Assembly: GCA_966250335.1 (NCBI GenBank)
Contig: CBINGZ010000001.1
Coordinates: 186,001 to 250,000, forward strand
Direction of reading: 5' to 3'
DNA: 64,000 nucleotides
Source: OLB7 sp966250335
Lineage (GTDB): Bacteria; Bacteroidota; Ignavibacteria; OLB7
Under the pieces are notes generated by a model, which saw nothing but the letters and a program-made list of their open reading frames with translations, did not search any database and was not told the DNA's origin. The translations under genes and the position numbers were made by a program. Shown piece by piece: positions 34,208 to 44,754 of this stretch. The first letter of the stretch is position 1; each line of letters begins with the position of its first letter.

Positions 34208-34600
34208 GTCGGGAGGGAGAGCGAGGGACCTGTGAGTTGTTCGATCGGCGTGACTTCGGGGACAGGCTGCCGCCCATTATCGCAACCGGAGATGCCTGGG
34301 CCTGTTGCGTCCGAGCATCCCGTGGGCGGGCTCGTGTCGCATGAGAAGCGCCGTACTATGAAGCGCATCGGAAGTTGCAGGATCGCACACGGGGCGATCA
34401 ACAAATCCAGGCGGTTGCCCGGAAGGAACGCTCGTGGGCCTGCCGGGTGGGAAATGTTTCGGTAACTCTATAACGGAGCCTGAAGAAACGAAGAGCGCCC
34501 TCATCAGGCGCTCGGATATCGAAGACCGATACGGATCCATCTCGGCCGAAGTCTTATAACTACCTCTCGCATTTCCGCTCCGGCAACAACGGCCGGCTCA
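34208..34600. other. Intergenic region with one hairpin
   Basis: About 390 bp containing the promoter side of the hydrolase gene and the 3' end of the glycan operon. A GAGCGCC-ctcatca-GGCGCTC hairpin (34493-34513), followed on the minus strand by TTCGTTTCTT, may end the glycan operon. No gene is convincing. Confidence 0.45.
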
Positions 34601-35689
34601 TCACAACCGCTCGATCAGCGCCTCCACGATCCTCCGTGCCGCATCGCCGCTCCCGTAGGGGTAGGAAGGGCGCGACATCCGCTCATAGAGCATCGGATCG
34701 CGCAGAAGCTCGGTGGTGACGCGGACGATATCCTCGCAGAGCACACCCGCCAGCACCCCGTTGCCGGCGGCGATGGTTTCGGGGCGTTCGGTGGTGGAGC
34801 GGAGGATAACGACCGGTTTGCCCAGCGCGGGCGCCTCTTCCTGGATTCCCCCGGAGTCGGTCATGATAAGACGGGAACGGCTCATCAGACGGATGAACGG
34901 GATATAGGGGAGGGGGGAGGTGACGGTGATCCTGGGATGCGTCCCGAGATGGAGCGCCGCGGCCCTGCTCACCTCCGGGTTCGGATGCATCGGGAAGACG
35001 ACCCGCACATCGGGATGCTCCTCGACGATCCGGCGAACCGCCTGGAAGATGTTGCGCTGCGCGTCGCCGAAATTCTCGCGACGATGCGTTGTGAGCAGGA
35101 TAAGCGATTCATCCTCCGGGACCGGCTCCGATCCGGTGATCGCCGCCAGCGCGTCGATCACCGGGTTCCCCGTAACCACAACGGAACCGGGGTCCACAAG
35201 CTCGGCGATCAGACGCTCCCGGTTCCCCTCCGTCGCCGCTAAATGGAGCGATGCGGTCTGCGTTATCAGCCGCCGGTTCATCTCCTCGGGGAAGGGATTG
35301 TACCTGTCGTCCGTCCGCAGCCCCGCCTCGACATGCGCCACCGGAATCCTCATGTAGAAGGCGGCGAGCGCCGCGGCGAACGCGGAGGTCGTATCCCCCA
35401 GCACCATCACCATCTCCGGCTCGCGCGCCGCGTAGACCGCCGAGATCTCGCGCAGAACCTCGGCCGTGATCCCGGCCGAACTCTGGTCGGGACGCATGAT
35501 CTCCAGATCGTGATCCGGCTCGACCCCGAAGAACTCCAGAATCGGCGCCGTCAGATCACGATGCTGCCCCGTGTTGACGACGATCGTCTCGAAACGGTCG
35601 TCGTCCCGCAGCCGCCTGATCACCGGCGCCAGCTTGACGACATCGGGCCGTGTTCCGATCACCACAAGAATCCGGCGACGCCTCGTCAT
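34601..35689 (-). CDS. wecB: UDP-N-acetylglucosamine 2-epimerase
   Basis: 362 residues, the normal length for non-hydrolysing UDP-GlcNAc 2-epimerases. Family motifs are GTRPDVVKLAPV, VNTGQHRDLTAPIL, LGDTTSAFAAALAAF, HVEAGLRTDDRYNPFPEEMN and TDSGGIQEEAP. It makes UDP-ManNAc for surface polysaccharide. Its ATG overlaps the stop of the upstream glycosyltransferase by 4 bases, and it is the last gene of the operon. Hydrolysing relatives used in sialic-acid synthesis are less likely because no NeuB homologue is nearby. Confidence 0.93.
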   Translation of the reverse strand: MTRRRRILVVIGTRPDVVKLAPVIRRLRDDDRFETIVVNTGQHRDLTAPILEFFGVEPDHDLEIMRPDQSSAGITAEVLREISAVYAAREPEMVMVLGDTTSAFAAALAAFYMRIPVAHVEAGLRTDDRYNPFPEEMNRRLITQTASLHLAATEGNRERLIAELVDPGSVVVTGNPVIDALAAITGSEPVPEDESLILLTTHRRENFGDAQRNIFQAVRRIVEEHPDVRVVFPMHPNPEVSRAAALHLGTHPRITVTSPLPYIPFIRLMSRSRLIMTDSGGIQEEAPALGKPVVILRSTTERPETIAAGNGVLAGVLCEDIVRVTTELLRDPMLYERMSRPSYPYGSGDAARRIVEALIERL

Positions 35690-36714
35690 ATCAACCTCCG
35701 ATATGCATCGGCGGTCCCGGCCGCTACTCGGCTCCAGAGATACTCGGCGCGGATCAACCTCACCAGCTCCTCCGACTTCGGCGCCGCGAGCGTCGCCTCG
35801 ACGGCCCGCGCGATCGACGAGATCGATCCCGGCTCGATATACCTGGCGTGATCCCTGAAATACTCGGTCGTCCCTCCGTACCGTGTGATCGCGATATTTG
35901 CTCCGGCCAGCCCCGCCTCAAGCGCGGCAATCCCCGGTGTCTCGAACCAGGAGGGGAGCACGAAGCAGCGGCACGCGGCGTAGGCTGAGGCGAGCATCGG
36001 AGAGTCGTTCTCCAGTCCATCTATGATCACGATATTTCTGTTCGTCGCCGCCTCGCTCATGATCCGTTCCGAATAGTCGTTCTTCTGAATCTTCCCGATG
36101 ATCACCGCCGGATGATCGATCCCCTTCAACGCCCTGACGAGCGAGAGGACGTTCTTCCTCACCGAGCCGATATGCCCCACGTTCAGGATGAAATCGCTGA
36201 TACCGTATCTCTTCACGAAAAGAGAAGGATCGGCATCGGCGAAGCGGGGATCGACCCCGTTCGGCACGACGCTGATCCGGTCGGCGGAGACACCGAATCC
36301 CTCCTCTATCAGCCTCCCCTCCTGAACGGTGTTCGGCAGCACGCCGTTCGCCGCCCGGCAGACGCGGGCGGTGATCCCGTAATCGGTCCGGACACCGCTC
36401 ACCAGACGCCCCAGCATCTTCTCCATGCGGAGCGTCATCCGTATCTGCGCGGGGGAACGGAGCGTGAAGAAAATGGAGGAGACCACGAACGGTATACCGA
36501 ACTCGCGCAGGCGGATCGCAAGATCGTGGGTCATCATGTTCGCGCCGAAGAGATGCACCAGATCGTAGTTCTCCTTCTCGATCCCGCTCCACTGATCGAA
36601 GAAATCGACCCGGTGCCCAAGCTCGCGAAGCCCCCTGACGGTCTCTTCCACCTGAACGCGGGGACCGCCGCTGACCATCCGGATGCTCTGTTGCGCCGCC
36701 ACGCAGATTCTCAT
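35686..36714 (-). CDS. GT4-type glycosyltransferase
   Basis: 342 residues from ATG 36714, which overlaps the previous stop by 4 bases (ATGA). The GT-B fold is indicated by GGPRVQVEETVRGLRELGH near the N-terminus and by VVPNGVDPRF, FILNVGHIGSVRKN and ETPGIAALEAGLAGANI with the EX7E motif near the C-terminus. It acts in the cytoplasm on nucleotide-sugar donors to extend a lipid-linked glycan. Donor and acceptor cannot be told from sequence. Confidence 0.88.
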   Translation of the reverse strand: MRICVAAQQSIRMVSGGPRVQVEETVRGLRELGHRVDFFDQWSGIEKENYDLVHLFGANMMTHDLAIRLREFGIPFVVSSIFFTLRSPAQIRMTLRMEKMLGRLVSGVRTDYGITARVCRAANGVLPNTVQEGRLIEEGFGVSADRISVVPNGVDPRFADADPSLFVKRYGISDFILNVGHIGSVRKNVLSLVRALKGIDHPAVIIGKIQKNDYSERIMSEAATNRNIVIIDGLENDSPMLASAYAACRCFVLPSWFETPGIAALEAGLAGANIAITRYGGTTEYFRDHARYIEPGSISSIARAVEATLAAPKSEELVRLIRAEYLWSRVAAGTADAYRRLI

Positions 36715-38252
36715 TGCCGCATCCGGGTATTGATATCCTCGATTGAATGCACGATCGTCTTCAGCCCCGTTCTCCTGATCCGCATGTAGTCGTCGGGACG
36801 CCGGAGACCGGGAGGGGGGACGCTCCATTGTATATCGGAAAGGAGTATAGTTCCTCCCCGCACGAAACCGCGCCGGCCGTCCGGCAGCACGATCCGGAGC
36901 GCGACGGACGGGTCCGCGTCCAGCTCGAGGTCGAGGCGTTCGCCCGACCATTCGGCCGCATGGTATGCCCGGCTCCGCAGATTCCACCATCGCGCATAGT
37001 CGGCGAACGTCACGCTTTCCACACCGGCGTTGCGTACTGCGCCGAAGATTTCATCGAGCAGCCCCCCCGCCTCATGTGTCGGATGATGATAGAAGATGAG
37101 CGGCCTGTCGTACGCGAGCTTTTCTTCGACTGCCCGGCCGTAGTATTCCACCATCTCCCGCTCCGTTCCGCGCACCCGAAGAAAATTCCCGACGGAGACC
37201 GGATGGATCGGCACCTGGAGCGCCGGAGAAAAAGCTCCCTCCAGCGCCGGGTTGAACGGCAGATCGTCGTAGGCGAGCGCGAACTCGGAGGAGTAGAGGA
37301 ACCCCTGATCGCGCACCGCGCGTCCGAGCGCCCGGTTCCAGCGTCCGTTGGGAGCCGCGAACCCGACCGGATCGAGCCCCGCGCGACGGAGAAGATACGT
37401 CGCCTCCGCCATGTTCGCCGCGTTCGGCTCGTAGGTCGGGTAGGTTCTGTGGGTCCGGCAGTGGACGGCGATCTCCTGCTCCTCGAACCTCGTAAAGAGA
37501 TCGAGCCACTCCTCATGCGCCTCGACATGCAGGAACCAGCTCATGGCGACGCCGCAACGTCTCGCCGTACGATACAGATCGAGGATCTGGGCGCGCGTGC
37601 CGTAATCGGTGTCGATCCGGAAGCAGAAGATGTTCGGGCGCTCGTCCGGGAAGAACCATATGTGGAGATAGGGAAGTCCGCGGAGCGCATGGAGCTCCAT
37701 GAGAGCATGTTCGACCAGTCGCCGCACCTCCCCCTTGGAGACGACCGAGACCACTTCGCTCGGATATCGTCCGGAGGGAGTATGAAACTGTCTCCGGGCG
37801 GAACGGGTGTCGACCGTCAATCCGTCGATATCGAGCCCGAGCCATCCGATATATCCCCCCTGAACCTCCCTGAACGAAAGGAGCCCGCCGAAGAGATCGG
37901 AACCGCGATGCCGCCGGACGGGAGCATGCAGATCGAGGAGCATGATGCCGGTTCGCGTCGCCTCCTGATCGGAGGGGAGAAGGGACCGAACCTGTGACCG
38001 GCGGATCTCCCGCGCCGGCAGGCTCCCCAGATGATTCCCCGTATCGAGCACGGCTCCGCCGCCACGCAGGTAGCCGGTCAGGCGCTCGCGCATCGCGCCG
38101 CCGATCGCTCTGTTGACGATAACGACGCTGTACCGGTCGGCGTCGATCGTCCCCGCGCCCGACACACGCTCGTACGCCACGCCGCACTGTCGGAGCACGA
38201 TCGTCCACCCGAGACCCGGCTCCACGATTCCTATGACAAGGCGACGATTCAT
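36711..38252 (-). CDS. NodB-like polysaccharide deacetylase family protein with N-terminal amidotransferase-like domain
   Basis: 513 residues from ATG 38252, coupled by a 4-base overlap to the flippase gene. The first ~190 residues resemble a ThuA/GATase-like Rossmann domain (SVVIVNRAIGG, LRGGGAVLDTGNHLG). Residues about 215-430 have the deacetylase motifs in altered form: FRIDTDYGT (motif 1), HCRTHRTYP (motif 2), FAAPNGRWN (motif 3) and YHHPTHEAGG. The Asp and His metal ligands look present, so activity is possible. It probably edits N-acetylated sugars of the glycan made by this operon. A C-terminal beta domain of ~100 residues is unassigned. Confidence 0.75.
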   Translation of the reverse strand: MNRRLVIGIVEPGLGWTIVLRQCGVAYERVSGAGTIDADRYSVVIVNRAIGGAMRERLTGYLRGGGAVLDTGNHLGSLPAREIRRSQVRSLLPSDQEATRTGIMLLDLHAPVRRHRGSDLFGGLLSFREVQGGYIGWLGLDIDGLTVDTRSARRQFHTPSGRYPSEVVSVVSKGEVRRLVEHALMELHALRGLPYLHIWFFPDERPNIFCFRIDTDYGTRAQILDLYRTARRCGVAMSWFLHVEAHEEWLDLFTRFEEQEIAVHCRTHRTYPTYEPNAANMAEATYLLRRAGLDPVGFAAPNGRWNRALGRAVRDQGFLYSSEFALAYDDLPFNPALEGAFSPALQVPIHPVSVGNFLRVRGTEREMVEYYGRAVEEKLAYDRPLIFYHHPTHEAGGLLDEIFGAVRNAGVESVTFADYARWWNLRSRAYHAAEWSGERLDLELDADPSVALRIVLPDGRRGFVRGGTILLSDIQWSVPPPGLRRPDDYMRIRRTGLKTIVHSIEDINTRMRQ

Positions 38253-39646
38253 TTTCCGGTAATGAGTTCGATGTCGCGACGCGATACTCCGCCGGCCAGG
38301 AGCGAGAGGAGGGCGAAGGCAAGCCAGAGAAGGGGGGCCAGCCGGATATCTCCCAGTCCGAACATTACTCCCGCCGCGATCACAAGGGCCGCGACAGCGA
38401 CGGCGGGAAGGAGGGCGCGGCCCACCGGCACCTGGAACGCTCCCCTGAACTCCCTGTACATGATCGTGGTCATCACGACCTCCCCGGCGACGATCGCCGC
38501 GGCGGCTCCCTCGGCGCCCCAGAGACGGGTGAAGAGAAGGATCATGACGGCCGACACGACGGCGCTGACGACGCTCACGCGCAGATAGGAACGTTCCCGT
38601 CCGGCGGCGATCAGGCTGTAGGCGAAATAGCTGTTGAGAAGCGTGACGGCCGGGTACCAGCTCACGATCGCCAAGGTCCGGGAACCGGAGGCGTATTCTT
38701 CTCCGAAGACCGTCTCCAGAATCGAGCCTGCGCAGAGGGTGATGACGACGCTGAGGGAACATCCCCCCGTCACGACCCATCTGAGCGCCGCGGTCAGAGC
38801 TTCCGTCATCCTCTCGCTCCCCCTGGCCCACATCGCGGAGACGGCGGGGAGAAAGAGGGCGATGAAGATCCTGTCGGCCATCATCAGCGTGGTCGCCACC
38901 CTGAGGACGGTCCCCAGCACGCCGGTCTCGGCTGTCCCGTAGTAGAGGGCGACGGCGATCGGAGGGAGCGCCTGGATTCCCTGGGCCAGCAGCGCGCCGA
39001 CCCCGATCGGCAGCGACATCGTGAGCATATCGCGATAGGGACGAAGGCCGCTCCCCCGGTCTCCTGCTGTAAAGTCCTCCCCCCGCGCCCGCAGCAGCAG
39101 CCACGCGGCGGCGGCCAGGTTCGCGGCGATCTGCACCAGCGGGACGATCGACATATCCTCTTCCGATCGTACCAGAAGATAGACGCCCCCCGCGTAGATC
39201 ACTCCGTTGAGAAACTTGGAGACGGTGACGGCGCTGTAGTTGCGGATCCCCTGGTGATACCAGTCGAGCAGGATCGCGTACGAGAAGGTGTACCAGAGGT
39301 AGAGGCGCACGACCCGCGCCACCTGGGGATCGGTCGGCAGTACGGCCAGCAGCCCCTGTCCCACCAGAAAGACCGCGGCGGCCAGGACCAGCTCCAGCAC
39401 GACGATCCGGCGGAGCGCGGTCCCCCGGCTGCCGGCCGGACGGGCGGCCTCGCGGATACCGAGGGTGTTCAACCCGAGATCGACCAGCCAGAGGGCGTAG
39501 GTCAGCACCGAAAGTCCGACGGTAACGACGCCGAAGCCGGAGGGCCCGAGCGTCGCCGTCAGATGAATCACGGCGGCGAAGCCGAGCCCCCGGGCCACGA
39601 CGTCGCCGGTCAGCGCCCAGAGGGCGTCAGCGGCGGTGCGCGCCAT
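38249..39646 (-). CDS. Wzx-like polysaccharide flippase (MATE/MOP superfamily)
   Basis: 465 residues with about 12-14 hydrophobic segments (GFAAVIHLTATLGPSGFGVVTV at the start, LIAAGRERSYLRVSVVSAVV later). The GFGVV motif after the first helix is typical of oligosaccharide flippases. It would move a lipid-linked oligosaccharide across the inner membrane. Its start lies inside the last 20 bases of the upstream glycosyltransferase gene. Confidence 0.88.
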   Translation of the reverse strand: MARTAADALWALTGDVVARGLGFAAVIHLTATLGPSGFGVVTVGLSVLTYALWLVDLGLNTLGIREAARPAGSRGTALRRIVVLELVLAAAVFLVGQGLLAVLPTDPQVARVVRLYLWYTFSYAILLDWYHQGIRNYSAVTVSKFLNGVIYAGGVYLLVRSEEDMSIVPLVQIAANLAAAAWLLLRARGEDFTAGDRGSGLRPYRDMLTMSLPIGVGALLAQGIQALPPIAVALYYGTAETGVLGTVLRVATTLMMADRIFIALFLPAVSAMWARGSERMTEALTAALRWVVTGGCSLSVVITLCAGSILETVFGEEYASGSRTLAIVSWYPAVTLLNSYFAYSLIAAGRERSYLRVSVVSAVVSAVMILLFTRLWGAEGAAAAIVAGEVVMTTIMYREFRGAFQVPVGRALLPAVAVAALVIAAGVMFGLGDIRLAPLLWLAFALLSLLAGGVSRRDIELITGK

Positions 39647-40634
39647 CCCTCAATCCTTCCACGATCCTCACCAGCCGCTCCTCCCGGCGTCTCCGGGGGA
39701 ATCGTTCCACGATATGTCTACGTCCGCGCACTCCTTCGATCTCCGGAAGCGCCCGCGCCCGCTCGATCGCCGCCCGCAGCTCGTCGCGTCGCCCCGGCTC
39801 GATCACGAACCCGTGCCCCTCCAGCGCCGTCGGCACGCCGCCGACCCGCGTTCCGACCCCGATGCAGCCGCAGAGAAGCGCCTCGCAGAGAGAGTTGGGC
39901 AATCCCTCGCGAAGCGATATCTGACAGTAGATCTCCGCGCTGCGATAGTAGGGGAGAAGATCACGGCGCGGGATCAGCGGCAGCAGCTCGATGTTCCCGG
40001 CGATCGAGCCGATCCTCTCATGCAGCGACGGATCGACACCGATGACCCGGAACCGGAGATCGGGCAGTTCCGCCGCGACCTCCGCCAGCAGATCGATCCC
40101 CTTGAGCTGCGCCCGCTCCCAGGTCGTGCAGTTCGCCACGCAGAGAACGCCCGCATCCTTGGGCCAGGCGGGGGTCCAGAAGTCGGTGTCGTAGCCGGTC
40201 GGGAGGCATTCCACCTGCGGCAGATCCTCGCCGATCCTGGCGCGCAGGTCACGGCGGAGGCTTTCATCCACCACCAGGATGCTGTCGGCCCTGCGGAGCG
40301 CGAAGGCGAGCAGACGACTTTTCCACGGGCTGAGCCAGATGCCGTAGCCGAGCGCCGGCTCCCTGGCGACATCGACACCTCCGAGAATGATGATCGACTT
40401 TCTGCGCGCCAGCATCGCGGCGGCCACCATGAAAAAAGCATATGCCGATCCGAACCAGCATATGCTTACGTCAGCCGAGAGGGCGCCGCGCACGATCCGC
40501 GCCACGCCGCGCAGCCCGGATCCGATATGGGAGACCACAGTGAAATGCCGTCCGAGAAGCTCGATGTCGTCCCGGATGAACGGCATGTCCATCGTCGATG
40601 TAAGAAAGACCTTCAACCGCCGTTCGTCGGGCAC
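39627..40634 (-). CDS. GT4-type glycosyltransferase
   Basis: 335 residues from GTG 40634. The C-terminal donor-binding half has YYRSAEIYCQISLREGLPNS and LCEALLCGCIGVGTRVGG, with the expected E-x7-E spacing region. The N-terminal half is shorter and has hydrophobic stretches (SAYAFFMVAAAMLARRKSII) that suggest membrane association. It is the first glycan gene of the operon; the DHFR-family gene ends 13 bp upstream and may belong to the same transcript. Confidence 0.85.
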   Translation of the reverse strand: MPDERRLKVFLTSTMDMPFIRDDIELLGRHFTVVSHIGSGLRGVARIVRGALSADVSICWFGSAYAFFMVAAAMLARRKSIIILGGVDVAREPALGYGIWLSPWKSRLLAFALRRADSILVVDESLRRDLRARIGEDLPQVECLPTGYDTDFWTPAWPKDAGVLCVANCTTWERAQLKGIDLLAEVAAELPDLRFRVIGVDPSLHERIGSIAGNIELLPLIPRRDLLPYYRSAEIYCQISLREGLPNSLCEALLCGCIGVGTRVGGVPTALEGHGFVIEPGRRDELRAAIERARALPEIEGVRGRRHIVERFPRRRREERLVRIVEGLRDGAHRR

Positions 40635-40647
40635 GTTCGTCGCGAGA

Positions 40648-41178
<531 letters not shown>

Positions 41179-41311
41179 ACGTACTTCCTCTCCTTACGCG
41201 GCATATCGGTGACCGTCTGAGGCGTTGTCGGCATGACTTCCCCTGCGGGCGGCCGGGGCGCTGAAGGCGCGGCGGACCGGCGACGCAAAGAGAGAGGCAA
41301 TCGAGGCCGTT

Positions 41312-41344
41312 GCGATCGGCGAGCCGGAGGGCGTCGCCGATCGC
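41312..41344 (-). terminator. Hairpin after the inactive M16 gene
   Basis: GCGATCGGCGA and TCGCCGATCGC are perfect 11-bp arms with an 11-base loop, 10 bp beyond the stop at 41354. No T tract follows, so it may act as a 3'-end stabiliser rather than a terminator. Confidence 0.5.
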
Positions 41345-41353
41345 GCCGACGGA

Positions 41354-42778
41354 CTACCCTCCGGGTACCGGTTCGATCTCATCCTCGTCGGGCGAGGGAG
41401 CATAGTTGGAGGGATCGACCAGATCGGGATCGCCGACGATGGCGATCGTGAAGTTCCGCAGGTATGCCCGCGCCGCCTGGTTCATCTGAGCCGGCTTCAT
41501 GTCGCGGATGGCGGTCACCGTCCGGAACGCGCTTCGCCACGAGCCGGTGTAGAGGTGGGAAATCCCCATCTCGTTCGCCTGCGACTCGTTCGTCTGCTCG
41601 CGTATATAGTTATTTGTGAGCCATCCGACAAGCCCCGATTTCGCGGAGTTCTCACTGATGGTGATCGTCCTGAAGAGATCCACCACGTTGTTCTTCGCCA
41701 CCCGCCACGCGGAATCGGGAAGTGTGGTGGAGACGGAAATCTCACCATACGATGATTTTCCGAAGTTCACGTCGGCATCGGGGGCGTAGCTCAGATTCCG
41801 CTCCACCCGGATCTCCCGGAAGAGATGCCCGTTCAGAAAGCTCGTCAGACGCATCATCGGGAAGTAGAGGGAATCACCGCGGTTCGGCGCCAGGTAGCGC
41901 GCCTTCACCCAGCTCGTCACGGCCTGCTGGCCGCCGTAGGGGGGACGGACGATCAGGATCGACGAGTCGGCGTTCTGAGGGGTCGGGATCTCCGGCTCCT
42001 CGTAGTTCCCTTCAGGAAGCTTCCCGAGCGTGGCGGCGATCTTGTTGTGGAGATCGGCGCTGTCGACGTTGCCGACCACCACCAGCAGCAGACGCGACTT
42101 CACGAAGAGACCGCGATAGAAGTTGAGAAGCTGCTGCTCGCCGATCCCGGGGATATCGGCCTCCTGCGCGAACCGACCGTAGGGGTGATTATGGTAGAAG
42201 GCGCTATCCACCAGATACTGCGCGTACGACTCCGGGTTGACGAGCCGGTTCCTGAGCGCAAGAACGGTCCGCTCCTTGGCGTTCCGCAGCTCCTGAGCGT
42301 CGATCTTCGGGCGCATGATGACGCCGGTGAAGAGCTCCCAGGAGGGATCGAAGTTCTCATCGACGCACCGGAGCGTCATGGTGGAGAAATCGCGGCCGGC
42401 GGCGGGGATGATCCCGGTCACCATGCGATCGAGCACCCTGCGATATTCCGCCTTCGTCATCTCCGCCGGACCGCTGAGCGGCGGGAGGTCGAGCGCCAGA
42501 TCCTCCACGGCGGGGGAGATCCCGCGCGGGAGCACCGTCACCCCTCCCTTGATGAAGAGTTTTGCGGCGATCACATGGTTCGCGGCGCCGGTGGGACGGA
42601 GGATCACCTCCAGCCCGTTGACCGTGAATTCCTTCACGTTGTTCGGCATGCCGCGATAATAGATCACCTGCCGCTGCTTCGCGCTGGAGGCGCAGCCGGC
42701 CGCTCCAAGCGCGGCGGCGATGACGAGCGCCGCCGCGAACCATCCTGAAAACCTCGACACTATTGTTGGAGTTGTCAT
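41354..42778 (-). CDS. M16-family peptidase, catalytically inactive partner, lipoprotein
   Basis: 474 residues from ATG 42778 with a lipobox (LGAAGC). The fold is that of M16 peptidases (NGLEVILRPTG, SAFYHNHPYGRFAQ, GLFVKSRLLLVVVGNVDSADL), but where active members have HxxEH this protein has SPAVEDLALDLPP, so zinc cannot be bound. In M16B pairs one subunit is inactive and binds substrate. The active partner is encoded 28 bp upstream, so the two probably form a heterodimer in the periplasm. Confidence 0.87.
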   Translation of the reverse strand: MTTPTIVSRFSGWFAAALVIAAALGAAGCASSAKQRQVIYYRGMPNNVKEFTVNGLEVILRPTGAANHVIAAKLFIKGGVTVLPRGISPAVEDLALDLPPLSGPAEMTKAEYRRVLDRMVTGIIPAAGRDFSTMTLRCVDENFDPSWELFTGVIMRPKIDAQELRNAKERTVLALRNRLVNPESYAQYLVDSAFYHNHPYGRFAQEADIPGIGEQQLLNFYRGLFVKSRLLLVVVGNVDSADLHNKIAATLGKLPEGNYEEPEIPTPQNADSSILIVRPPYGGQQAVTSWVKARYLAPNRGDSLYFPMMRLTSFLNGHLFREIRVERNLSYAPDADVNFGKSSYGEISVSTTLPDSAWRVAKNNVVDLFRTITISENSAKSGLVGWLTNNYIREQTNESQANEMGISHLYTGSWRSAFRTVTAIRDMKPAQMNQAARAYLRNFTIAIVGDPDLVDPSNYAPSPDEDEIEPVPGG

Positions 42779-42806
42779 AATCGGCAATGAAGGAATTGGG
42801 GGGACC

Positions 42807-44282
42807 TTATCTCAGAGATTCCACGGGCTTCACATTGTAGGGCCTGACCGCTTCCTGAAGATTCATCTTCCCGAGCGTCTCCTCGTTGGTCGCGATGCCG
42901 AGCACATACGGCTTTCCCTTGATATACTGACGGACGTAGCGCTGGATATCCTCACGCGTCACCTTGGAGAGATCATCCAGATAATTCTTGAAGTAGTCGA
43001 TGCCGGTCGTGCTCCACCAGAACCCGAGCGTGTGAATCCAGTCGGTGGTCTCCTCGCTCTCGTAGAGATGCTCCACGCGAAGGATCGCCTTGGCGGTCTC
43101 CAGCTCCTCGTCGGTGAAGTAGCTCGGATCGTCGAACGCCTGGATCTCCTCCCAGAGAGCGTCGAGCGCCGTCTTCACGTTCTCCGGTGCCGAGATGACC
43201 TGGACGCTGATCGGTCCCACGTACCGCTGCGTGTAGTAGCTGATCCCGGCCCCCTGGCCGATGCCGCTCTCCACCAGCTTCCGCTGGAAGCGCGACTGCG
43301 GCTGCCGGAGAATGAAGAGGAAGACGTCGGCGGCGTAGGTGGAGGCGTTATCCACACCGATGGAGGGACCGTGCCAGCGGAAATCGATCTGCGCCAGTTC
43401 GATCGGGACCGGGACCACCACCAGCTTGTTCTCCGTCAGCGGCTTGGCAAGCGGCGGCTTCTCCTTCGCGAACGGATCGGCGCCCCGCTTCCAGCTCGAG
43501 AAATATCGCTTGGCGTAGTTGTGAACCGTCGCCGAATCGACGTCGCCGGCGACCATCAGAACGGAGTTGTTGGGGATATAATATTTCGACTGGATCGCCC
43601 GCATCTTCTCCGGCGTCGCCGACTTGATCACCGGGCGCTGGCCGATCGGCTGCTTGCGGGTGACCACATCCCCCCAGAGAACTTCCTCCATCGCCCTGTT
43701 GAAGGGGAAGAAGGGGGAGGACTCATGTCTGTCGAACTCTCCGATCACCACTTCGCGCTCCCGCTCCAGTTCCATCGGATCGAAGAGTGGAGTCTGGACC
43801 GTGTTTGCCATCAGCTCCATGCCGCTTTCCAGATTATCGACCGGAAGGGTGAAGTAATAATTCACCACCTCCTCGCGCGTGGTGGCGTTCCAGATGATGC
43901 CGAGCTGACTCAGCACCGAGCTGAACTCCTCGAAGCTTTTGTACGTGCTGTTCCCCTTGAAGAACATATGCTCGTACAGATGGGAAAGTCCGGCGAACTC
44001 CGGTCCCTCGGTGAACGATCCGTTGCGCACGGCAAGCTCGACGGTGGCGATCGGGACGAGATGGTTTTCCACCACCAGCACCTCGAGTCCGTTGTCGAGC
44101 GTGAACTTGGCATATTCCTTTTCCGGCGCCGCGGCGCGCTGCTGGGCATCGGCTGCGGTCGGCAGCGAGAAGGCGAGAAGCGCGGCGAACATGAGCGCCG
44201 CCGATCGACGGTATGTGAGACCGTATGCGAACATGAATCCCCCGGGATGTGTCTTCATCAGACTCTTGATGGATCTCTTCAT
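42807..44282 (-). CDS. M16-family zinc peptidase, active subunit
   Basis: 491 residues from ATG 44282; an ATG at 44234 behind GGGGGA gives a shorter signal peptide and is equally possible. The inverted zinc motif HLYEH lies at about 101-105 with the third ligand near Glu 182 (VVIGEF). Later regions (NNSVLMVAGDVDSATVHNYAKRYF) match the M16 fold, and the R/Y substrate-binding area is near YAADVFLFILRQPQSRFQ. It is exported and degrades peptides in the periplasm together with the next gene's product. Confidence 0.9.
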   Translation of the reverse strand: MKRSIKSLMKTHPGGFMFAYGLTYRRSAALMFAALLAFSLPTAADAQQRAAAPEKEYAKFTLDNGLEVLVVENHLVPIATVELAVRNGSFTEGPEFAGLSHLYEHMFFKGNSTYKSFEEFSSVLSQLGIIWNATTREEVVNYYFTLPVDNLESGMELMANTVQTPLFDPMELEREREVVIGEFDRHESSPFFPFNRAMEEVLWGDVVTRKQPIGQRPVIKSATPEKMRAIQSKYYIPNNSVLMVAGDVDSATVHNYAKRYFSSWKRGADPFAKEKPPLAKPLTENKLVVVPVPIELAQIDFRWHGPSIGVDNASTYAADVFLFILRQPQSRFQRKLVESGIGQGAGISYYTQRYVGPISVQVISAPENVKTALDALWEEIQAFDDPSYFTDEELETAKAILRVEHLYESEETTDWIHTLGFWWSTTGIDYFKNYLDDLSKVTREDIQRYVRQYIKGKPYVLGIATNEETLGKMNLQEAVRPYNVKPVESLR

Positions 44283-44754
44283 TGTGTTGAATGCTCCGCG
44301 CCCACTCACATTCGGCGAACGGCGGAAGGAATATACAATCTCACGGGAGATCACCTTCCGTATGGAACCCTCACGCGGCGGAGATACTCGGGATGCGACG
44401 CCGGAATATTCCTTTCCCATAGACGCACCAGAGCCGCGAAATAACGTCCGGTCGGGTGCATCCGGTTGTGATCGAACGTCGCGCGCTCCCCGTTTCCGTT
44501 CACGAGAGCTGGAAACGTTCAACCAGGGATCGGAGACGATAGTTCAACGAACTTCCGGCGGAACCGCCGGAAACGTCCGGAGCAGAGGAAAGTTTCATAG
44601 GGGATGATGGAACAACTTGCCGCCGTTCGTGTTCTGATGTCACGTCGCTTGTCGGGTGATATTCGATCATCACCGGAGGGTAGCTATATTGTCCGGCTTG
44701 ATCGAGGCTCCCTCTCACAGGAGAAACGGAGCCGAACGGACCGACTCTTCATTT
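44283..44754. other. Divergent intergenic region with a 20-bp palindrome
   Basis: About 470 bp between the M16 pair and kdsC. It contains the palindrome TTCCGGCGG-AA-CCGCCGGAA (44553-44572), whose two-base centre suits an operator better than an RNA hairpin. No gene or exact promoter box is seen. Confidence 0.45.
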
